NCBI RefSeq assembly: GCF_026151205.1
Contig: NC_087081.1
Location: forward strand, 11,781,113-11,845,112
Direction: 5' to 3'
DNA: 64,000 nucleotides
Origin: Bolinopsis microptera
Lineage: Eukaryota > Ctenophora > Tentaculata > Lobata > Bolinopsidae
Part shown: positions 55,630 through 64,000 of the stretch, piece after piece
Layout: each line of letters starts with the position of its first letter
How positions within the stretch are numbered: position 1 is the stretch's first letter
The notes under the pieces: generated by a model
Told to the model about the DNA's origin: nothing
The model's input: the letters and a program-made list of their open reading frames with translations, nothing else
Databases searched by the model: none
Translations under genes and position numbers: made by a program

Positions 55630-56260
55630 TACCATTATGAGTCTACCAGTCAATCGTGTTAATTAATATTTATACTGTGATTATATTTATATTGTTTACC
55701 ATCCGTTTTTGAACTTCAAAGTTTGCGTTTTAATTGGCAAATTTTAGACACTTTGCAGGGTTGCAACATTTTGCAAAGAAACCCTAGCCACCGTGCCACG
55801 TTTGCAGATTTTGTATTATTATGAGTCTACCAATGGATCGTGTTATTTAATATTTATACTGTAATTATATTTATATTGTTTACCATCCGTTTTTAGATTG
55901 CAACGTTTGCGTTTTAATTGGTAAATTTTAGACACTTTGCAGGGTTGCAACATTTTGCAAAGAGACCCTAGCCACCGTGCCACGTTTGCAGAATTGTTAT
56001 ATTATGAGTCTTACCAATCGATCGTGTTAATTGATATCTATACTGTAATTATATTTGAATTGTTTACCATCCGTTTTTGGTTGAGAAAGGTTTTGATTGG
56101 TACGTTATAGAAACTTTGCAGAGTTGCAGAATTTTGCAGAGAGACCCTCGCCGTCGCGCCTAAACTTTTTTGATTATTATATTTATAAGTCTACCATCGA
56201 TTGTGATAATTAATATTTATACTGCAATTATATCCCAATATATATTTATGACAATCATTC
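55630..56260. repeat. ~184-bp tandem repeat, about 3.5 units
   Basis: Anchors such as GAGTCTACCA...CGTGTTAATTAATATTTATACTG recur at 55639, 55823, 56006 and 56187 (periods about 184, 183 and 181). Each unit also carries ACCATCCGTTTTTG and CACTTTGCAGGGTTGC. The copies are moderately diverged, so this is an old array. Confidence 0.85.
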
Positions 56261-56444
56261 ATTTTTTAGTTGATCACTTTCTGCTTGAGCAATTGTAAAT
56301 TGTAGATTGTTCCTTACATTATGCTTATTGTTTAATCAACATGAGCTAATGAGTAAACTTTTAAACGGGCCCGAAGTAACGGGACAAGGAAATCACTTAC
56401 CACAGGTCCGAGATTTTTGCACAGTTCTTATTCTGATAGATGAT

Positions 56445-56952
56445 AGTTACCATAGTTACCATAGTTACCATAGTTACCATAGTTACCATAGTTACAATAG
56501 TTACCATAGTTACCATAGTTACCATAGTTACCATAGTTACCATAGTTACCATAGTTACCATAGTTACCATAGTTACCATAGTTACCATAGTTACCATAGT
56601 TACCATAGTTACCATAGTTACCATAGTTACCATAGTTACCATAGTTACCATAGTTACCATAGTTACCATAGTTACCATAGTTACCATAGTTACCATAGTT
56701 ACCATAGTTACCATAGTTACCATAGTTACCATAGTTACCATAGTTACCATAGTTACCATAGTTACCATAGTTACCATAGTTACCATAGTTACCATAGTTA
56801 CCATAGTTACCATAGTTACCATAGTTACCATAGTTACCATAGTTACCATAGTTACCATAGTTACCATAGTTACCATAGTTACCATAGTTACCATAGTTAC
56901 CATAGTTACCATAGTTACCATAGTTACCATAGTTACCATAGTTACCATAGTT
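56445..56952. repeat. 9-bp minisatellite (GTTACCATA), ~56 units
   Basis: About 56 head-to-tail units with a single variant (GTTACAATA at 56491-56499). The array is flanked by a direct repeat of about 20 bp (GCACAGTTCTTATTCTGAT at about 56418 and 57005). Long Tyr-His-Ser, Met-Val-Thr and Val-Thr-Ile ORFs over it are artefacts. Confidence 0.97.
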
Positions 56953-59900
56953 AATAGTGTCTAGTTACCATAGTTACTTGTTACTCGTTATTTCTGATAG
57001 TTACTGCACAGTTCTTATTCTGATTCTGACTTTCGCTTGAGAACTGATTTTAATTAGAACTTAGAGAAATATTGCTTCGTTAGTCAAGTTGACCGATAAT
57101 GCGACTGTTTCAGTCTCTCAATGCGAGGGATCGGTGGTTGACATCCCAGAGTCGCCTATACTATGGAGTGGGCTAAAGATTCCGTTGGATATAAGCCAAT
57201 TATCCTCAGTAAACTTAGCCGAATGATCGGAGAACCCTGATTCCTTAACCGTCGCTGACTTAATCTTATTTATATCTTCTGCTTCTGTAAGTGTGATTGG
57301 CTTGTTAAGTTGTTATCATATGGCTGCTTGGATAAACCGAAATAAAATAAGTATATAAATTAAAAATATTGACGTATTCAATTATTCATGGCAGCTGGTT
57401 TCAAACAACCCGACATGTCAAAGGGTTACAATGATTCCCTGGCAAGATATGGGTGGAAACTGTTTTATAAATCACATGACATGCCCATATATGGAAGTAC
57501 GTTGACTTTCTCGTTTTGGTAAGGGTCTTGGCAAATGCTTGATTTACTTACTCGGTGACGGTTAGTGTTAAGGTCAGAGTACAGGATTAGTGTGTGTTCG
57601 GAGTGTGTTCAAATTGGTCACATGACACCAAAAGTAGAGTTATTAATTACCAGCAAAAAATGTTAAGAGCATGCATAAAAATTTTGCTCGTTTGTTACTG
57701 GTACTTTTAAAAGAATATTTTCCGACGAATGTTGTTGCATCCATCAAATTATACCACTCCTCTCGATTAAAGCTGTTGCACCGCTGCACTGCATTAATTC
57801 AATGGGAACCAGCTTTGTTTACTGGTTAATGTTTACTCAAGAAATTATACAATAAGTTTTAAACAAATTACAACACTACAGATTGAGTATTATGTATTGT
57901 GATGGAAATATTTGGAGCGGGTAAATTGGTAAAAGCCAGTCCAAATCCTGGACATAAAGACTTCGTCGCGATCTAATTTGTACCGAAAACTGAAAAGCAT
58001 TCGAATACTGATAGTATTCCAAACCCTTGCTTCATAACATGAAGACTTCGTTCTAACTTGTACTGCAAACCATGAATACTATTACTAATTCTTATAGTTG
58101 TTGAAATAAATCCCCTGGGGGCGGGAGCACACTTTACACTCGTTAAAGAAAAAGTTGTTAATCGAAAGATGTATTAGCAATAGCATACAAGGCGCAGCTT
58201 GTATTTTTGACCATATTAAAGTTTGAAAGCGAGCAGGTTATTTTGTTATAACAAAAGATGTGCGCCAATCTAATTGATTCAAGTAGCCCCGGTATACCTA
58301 TGTTATTGAGCTCAGCCTTTGGTTTTCTTCACCCTTGGCATGGTATCTGAGTAATAGTGATTTTATATTGTTTTTATAGATCTTAATTTTGTGAAAAGAT
58401 GCCGGTGAAATGTCCGTTAATTGTTGCATGGTCGATAATGGTTAGATTCATGATTCGAGCCTGGGACTGGTGAATTATTGGGGATACAGGGAATTAGGAA
58501 AGTGTCTGAATTTGTGGATAAAGGGCATTTATTTGCAAGGGGCAAGTTGCTCAGAACATGGACTTAGTTTTTTAATTTTCTTTGATATACTTTATCATCT
58601 AGATTGATTGGCGTAGAAATATGGGTTCTCTTTTCTTTTTCTCCTCTGCTGACAGATTTTCAACTTCCACGATATAATCCTACTACACGTATTGCTTACC
58701 ACTGCTCTTAAGAACTAATAACATATTAATATATAATTTTAATATATTTACGTTTTCACTCATTGCGGTAAAAATTAATTAAAAGACGATACAGACAAGT
58801 AGTGTTCTCCTTGGTAAATTTATGTTTAATTCCTGTTTAATTCCAACAAAATACTAGATACGTCAACAGAATTATTTCAAATTTATTGTAGTATTCCCGG
58901 TTTCGGCAAGATCACCAGCCACTGTTGCTGGATTCTTTTTGTCTCAAAACATAACTTTTTACTTGCATCAATTTGAATAGCCATAGAGCTACAGACTACC
59001 ATTCTTTTGTTCTGCAAAAATTTGCACTTTGTAAATACGAATAACTTAATCATTAAGTATATAAGTGGCAATGGATGAGCTGCAATGGATCGGACATATT
59101 ATGCGTCCGCACCTACTGCTATTATATTACAGTACGTACTGCTATCATATTATTGTTTTTTTATAGATAGCTTGCCCTGTCATATTATTATAGCCGTGAT
59201 CTAAGATTAAGAGAAATTAATTTGTCACTTATTCTATTCAAAACATTTCTGGCGGTGCTCATTGGTCTTCATCGACTCGATCCAATAGGCGAAATGCACC
59301 CATTCACACTAGGGAGTAGGGACATGAGTTTGTTACATTTCATGGAAATGTTAAAGTAAAAGCATAAATCAAAATGACAGAGAAATTAGGGATAGCGTCT
59401 TTGGTATGTATAGAAAGGCTGTAGGCAGTTATTTTGCGAAGTAAAGTTACCGTATTATGACGAAACACATAGCTTACAACACGTAAGCACTTAGCACAAT
59501 ACTATTCCACTGTCATATCTTCAATAGTACCATGTTATCGAACTAACACGCCTTTGTTTAAGTTTCTAATACTATAAGATTGAAAATATTGTTCTAAATT
59601 GTTAGTGCAATATTAAATAATAAATATGTTTAAACTTGGCAAATATTATATGTCCTGCAAGTTCTACATTCCTGATTGATCATTTGACAGGTGTTATATT
59701 ATATGACTCCTATATATTATAGAATACTATTTCCTTGAGGCAGCTGCCAAATATTCAGTCACATACAGATCTGACGGTTCATCAGCATAATTCAATAATA
59801 TAATTCAAATAATTGCAGATAGACGTGAAACAATATTACTCAAGTATAGTAATTAATAAATAAATTCCAATTTCAATTATAACCAGCAGGCCGGCAGAAA

Positions 59901-62698
59901 ATATTTTGGTTTTTGCGTGTTCCATAATCAATACAGTTAATTTTTATTACTTATTAGTTATTATTTTTTCTTATTATCTATTGTAAAACAAATTTTTAAG
60001 GCGAATAAAACTCCCCATTCCCCAAAGAAATATCAAAACTTGGTATAGATGAGAAAATAGTGATATGTGTCATGTCTTGTCATGTAAATGTAATACGATC
60101 CCTCTTTTGTACTAAGGTTATAAATTTCTATTAGTTTACAGTAGAACGGCGATTTATTATGGCTCATTTTGACTGTAGATAATAAGATATTTCTAGTGAA
60201 TCGAATTTAGTATTAAAGAAACGATTATGATAATCATGCGCCAAAGAAGAAACGAATGATAAAGTCCATCTAGTCTGAATTGCAACGAAATTAATCTAAT
60301 TTGGCACTAAAGAAACGCTTATGATTATCATGCACAAAATTTATTCCTGGTTAAGTCAAAAATGAATTTGGTTAAATTTGAATTTTCGTAACGTTGAAAA
60401 AAAGTTTGGTTCTAATTAGATCCGCCTATACGATATACAGCAAATAATTAAAATCATTATACACGAGAAACCTCAATTATTCATCTTGAGTCACGTCGAT
60501 CATGTTGACACAACACATTGATAGTTAGATTACCAATTGTGCTCACCACTCATCTTTGAATATGAATTAATAATTTCTACAGCCATAAACATTTCTTAAA
60601 CATTTATTAAACTTGAGCTTTTGAAACTAAGTTCAGGTTCTAATAAGTTGAATAAATTATTATGGAGTCGAACTTTTCTATTCTTAAACTTATAAGTAGA
60701 AGCAAACTTTAAAAATGAAAATGCAGGAGTTAATTCGCCTTTGCTCATACAGAGTGTCCTCGAAACATTGGTACGGTTTTTAAACATCTGTAGTTTAATT
60801 TATGAAAGAGCAACCAGCTATATTTAGCTCTTATTAATATTTTCTTTGTAAATCAGGTTACAATTTTGTTTATTTTATAACCAGTCCAGATGTCAAATAT
60901 TTTACATAGCTTTCGAAATTTAGTATTTTTTGCTGCATTTTGTATATTTTGCTTCAAGGCTCTTCAAACTTTAAAATTTGCTTTGGTCACCAAAAGTTAC
61001 CTTTAACTTACCAGAGACATAGTTTTTGGGTGCTCTACTTGTAACTGATATGATAGTCTTTAAAGTTTATACGTAAATTTTTATCAAAATTAGACAATTT
61101 GGGTGGTACCCAAAACTTATGAGCCGAAACTTTATCTCCATATATGGGCATACACGTCAAATTTGATTAGTCTACGACACGTATACTGGGAATTCCAACA
61201 CAGCACAGAATTCTGACAAGCACTCAATTCCGACTTTAATTAAGAAAAATCACGCACAGAATTCCGAAGCACACTTAATAATTCCGAAGCGGTGAACGGA
61301 ATTCCGACTCGGTACCTGAATATTAGTTTAAACTTAAGAATTTCAATTTAAACTTAAGATTTTAAGCTCTCTGATTTTGATAAGTGTCAACTCGCAGAGG
61401 CTAGCCGTACGAGGATATAATAATGCAGCATTATATTAAATTATCTCGATGATTGCCAATATCGCCCAACGTCCCCGCATCATTTTTTGTCCGTCAGCCA
61501 TATCTTCAATTAGTCATGTCATAAGGCTTAACATTAAGGGATGTTCATTGTCAACCGATATATGTCTTTCTAGATCTTTCTACGTTTTTGTTGATACCTT
61601 GACGTCACCAGAATGGTCAGTTTGTCAGCAACCATTATTAGATCATCTATTTCCTCCCTACTATTGCCCTCAATCGACTAACACCGATAACTCAGCCCTT
61701 TCTAAAGAATGAACAGGATGCTGCCAACCTATTATGTAAATTATAAATTGTTATCCGCATTGGCCATTATCAAGGTCTTTCTTTCGCGATCCGCTATACC
61801 GCTATTATAAAAACCGGAATTTCGGTTCGTTCTTGTTCCAATTGTGTGTTCCAAGCGTTTTTTGATTTAAGGGCCTAAATAATTTCAAAAAATTGGCCGT
61901 TCAATATTTTAACTTTTCACTATTTTGGAAGTTGGCTGTCCAAATTATAGCTATGGAGATGATTCTCTGCTGAGATATCATCATTAGCAAAATTAAAAAC
62001 CAGATTCGACAGAGTTAAATTATAAATTCTAAAAATTATCGATACTCATGTTAATCAGATTATGTGTCACATAATAGTTTAAGTATTTTGATCTTACAAA
62101 TACGAGACACATGCATAATATAGGATATCATTTATGAAATTGGAAAGAAATCCAAATAGCTCAACCGACGAAAGATTATGTCCCTTTGATGTGATCCGTT
62201 AATTCGTAGAGAATCTCCGTTAGTTAGACTTGATAGACGCTCTTCCACCCACCCTCGCTGGCCCCTCCTCATATCCCCCGTTCCAGTAATAGTATAATAG
62301 TAATCAAATTGACCAGTACAAAGCTGGAATTGTTAGCAAACACGCGTACGTGACTAACAGTTTTGCCAAAAATTTAAGACAAACTCTTTATCATCATAAG
62401 CACGATCGACCAAATTCTTTTTAAAATATGTGATTTGCTTCATCACTCGTTTAAATATTTTGCTACTTGAGAAACTATCTGTCTTTTTGCCAGACCAAGT
62501 TTATTGTGTCGACTAATGTTATTAACTCTATAAATCCATATCTCAAATTGTTCGTCATCCTTAGATATTTGGCTCCAATTTTATGGCGCCAGTTATAGAT
62601 ACTTCATGTTTGTATGATCAGTGATGGCATTAATTGGAATCGTTTTAATAAACTGCAGTCCGTAAACATGATATGGTTCCGATATTATTCATACATTT

Positions 62699-62722
62699 GG
62701 GGGGGGGGGGGGGGGGGGGGGG
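62699..62722. repeat. 24-base G run
   Basis: Uninterrupted G24 followed by GGAAGAGGCACAG. About 80 bp later is a Tigger/pogo-like terminal sequence with CCCGGTATATAATAAG and GAGGTTTGACTGTA. Confidence 0.9.
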
Positions 62723-63526
62723 AAGAGGCACAGTATACCTACATCAAGGTTCCCCGTACCCAGTATAGAGACTAGAGAGGCCCGGTATATAATAAGATAA
62801 TAGAGGTTTGACTGTATTCAAATTACATTGCCTGTTTTGCATAAAATTCGATAATTTACTAAGGCTTTAATAACCAGAGGCAACAAAATGGTTTATCGGG
62901 GCGAAAGTAAAATAGTTCAGCCGGCTCCAAATAAAACAAATATATTTAAAACTTTAAAAGATTTTAAAACATAATTTTCTGTCGATTTTGAAATATAAGT
63001 ATAACGTCACTGAGGGGAGCTTGTCATCGATTATAATTCAGCTCTCTGTTTCCTTGTCAACGATTGACTCGATAAAGAATTCTTCTCTTCGATTGAATTA
63101 GAATTGTGTGTTGCATCAAGTAGTAATCAAACAACCAATATTTTGGTCCGTTTTAGTTTATAATCGGTATTTTTTCATGACCATTTCGAAACCATATCGT
63201 GATATTGGATTTTCTTTTCGGAAATCTGATTGTGATCTCGAGAGTTGCCACAAGCTACGTTGGCAGTTTTCGTTATCTTATCGGCCCTTGTAAGGGCAGG
63301 AGCCAGGAATGCTAGACCGATAGCGGACAAACTCCCGTTACAATTGACCTGCCTGATCCAATTTATCATCTCAGATGACATTAATCAAATCTCAATATCA
63401 GTCGTATTACCTACTCCTGAAATCTGAATCCTGAATGAAAATGATAATTCCTGAAAGAGGAATCAAAATCCTACTAATCAGAATGGTACACGTACTATGC
63501 TAGTATACTAGTTCGGGGCGCACGGA

Positions 63527-63647
63527 AGTTCGACACGCGCTAAAGTTCGACAAACCCTAAAGTTCGACTCTGTCGAACTTCGGTGGGCTACTTGGACTGT
63601 AGTTCGACACGCACTGAACCTTAGTTCAGGTCGTACTAAAGTTCGAC
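63527..63647. repeat. AGTTCGAC cluster
   Basis: Five direct copies of AGTTCGAC (63527, 63544, 63560, 63601, 63640) and one inverted copy (63572) within 121 bp, several as CTAAAGTTCGAC. It may be one end of a transposon with subterminal repeats, but no partner end is in the window. Confidence 0.6.
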
Positions 63648-63737
63648 TAGAGAACTTCGATTGGGAAATAAGAAAAATGTTGTAGGTAATTTAGATTAAC
63701 TTTCAACTCAGTTTCATTCTGTTCTATTTCATCATGT

Positions 63738-63743
63738 TTTATT
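63738..63743 (-). terminator. Poly(A) signal AATAAA of the right-edge gene
   Basis: AATAAA on the minus strand, about 135 bp past the stop codon of the partial gene at the right edge. Confidence 0.5.
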
Positions 63744-63877
63744 TCAATGACAGATTTTCATTGAACAATTATGACTTATGAGTCACATGTAATAAAATTT
63801 GATAATGTTAATAGAAACTGTACATAATATAAATAATATTTGAAATGAACAAGCAACCATGGATCCACCACACACTT

Positions 63878-64000
63878 TTAATTATCCATCCTTTCGAAGT
63901 TATCATAAGACAGGATAATGTTGTTCAGCCTCCTGTCGTAGTCAGCTTCCACTTTTTCTGCTGAGGAGGTGGGGGCTGTCGCATCATCTTTTTGTTGATC
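63878..64000 (-). CDS. C-terminal 40 codons of an unidentified protein (cut by window edge)
   Basis: A minus-strand frame runs from the window edge to a TAA at 63880-63878. It reads DQQKDDATAPTSSAEKVEAD, then YDRRLNNIILSYDNFERMDN. The base composition is clearly more balanced than the flanking AT-rich DNA, and an AATAAA follows. The tail has a charged, Ser/Thr-rich linker followed by a probably helical end. I do not recognise the family. The rest of the gene lies beyond the right edge. Confidence 0.6.
   Translation of the reverse strand, partial: DQQKDDATAPTSSAEKVEADYDRRLNNIILSYDNFERMDN

Larger units (their letters stand above)
57025..63737. other. AT-rich region without a recognised gene
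   Basis: No frame resembles a known protein, and the ORFs here are at most 87 codons. Local features are a run of GAATTCCGA-like words at 61189-61310, a dispersed-repeat copy at 61030-61165 (GGGCATACACGTCAAATTTG), a Tigger-like end (AATAGAGGTTTGACTGTA, about 62801-62818) and an AGTTCGAC cluster at 63527-63647. No RNA gene was recognised. Confidence 0.45.

Noticed and set aside
56307..56964. Tyr-His-Ser, Met-Val-Thr and Val-Thr-Ile repeat proteins
   Set aside because: Translation of the 9-bp GTTACCATA array on both strands.
57090..57250. Possible tRNA or small RNA gene around GGTGGTTGACATCCC
   Set aside because: No cloverleaf could be formed and no A/B box pair at the right spacing.

Overview
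The window is animal (metazoan) nuclear DNA. It is AT-rich, its genes are split by phased introns or belong to multigene families, it holds a secreted Ig/fibronectin-III protein, rhodopsin-like GPCR copies and a CR1/L2-type LINE, and it is crowded with small DNA transposons and minisatellites. I cannot name the species. No rRNA, tRNA, CRISPR array or operon was recognised.

Layout. 1-9.8 kb: no recognised gene, two short inverted-repeat DNA elements (3.9 and 4.1-5.5 kb), and a LINE with a 967-codon open endonuclease/reverse-transcriptase frame on the minus strand (6.2-9.3 kb). 9.8-16.1 kb: a ten-exon 5' part of a secreted or cell-surface protein on the minus strand (signal peptide, one Ig domain, three fibronectin III domains). 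17.0-25.0 kb: a transposon-dense block with a 2.6 kb element carrying a repeated GTGACGGAC motif, a 1.9 kb TTAA-flanked element filled with a repeated GTGACAAAGTAAAC motif, five copies of a short MITE, a 9-bp minisatellite and degenerate telomere-like sequence.

25.5-42.5 kb: four intronless actin paralogs (A-D), all on the minus strand, with a shared TATA promoter and related flanks, so they arose by local duplication. They are unusual actins. Two have lost seven residues of the DNase-I-binding loop, two have Asp157 of the nucleotide site changed to Tyr, the usual C-terminal Phe is Thr in A and B, and in C and D a transposable element replaces the natural C-terminus. Between C and D lie a decayed multi-exon piggyBac transposase and a 5'-truncated RTE-like LINE with a 12-bp target-site duplication.

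44.5-48 kb: a tandemly duplicated GPCR. Copy 1 is cut off by a 22-G run. Copy 2 has two compensating frameshifts and a hAT-like MITE, with an 8-bp duplication, inside its NPxxY motif. 48.4-51.5 kb: a pogo-type element (TA duplication) that kept only the 3' end of its transposase and was itself hit by a 2.2 kb TTAA-specific element. 52.1-57 kb: two TA-flanked MITEs sharing one TA, a hairpin- and CACGTG-rich stretch, and tandem arrays with 11-bp, ~184-bp and 9-bp units. 57-63.7 kb: AT-rich, no recognised gene. The right edge carries the last 40 codons of a minus-strand gene.

The most interesting themes are the diverging actin cluster with signs of gene conversion, and transposon ends that appear to seed minisatellites. 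Motif positions inside proteins are approximate, and family names rest on reading motifs rather than database searches.
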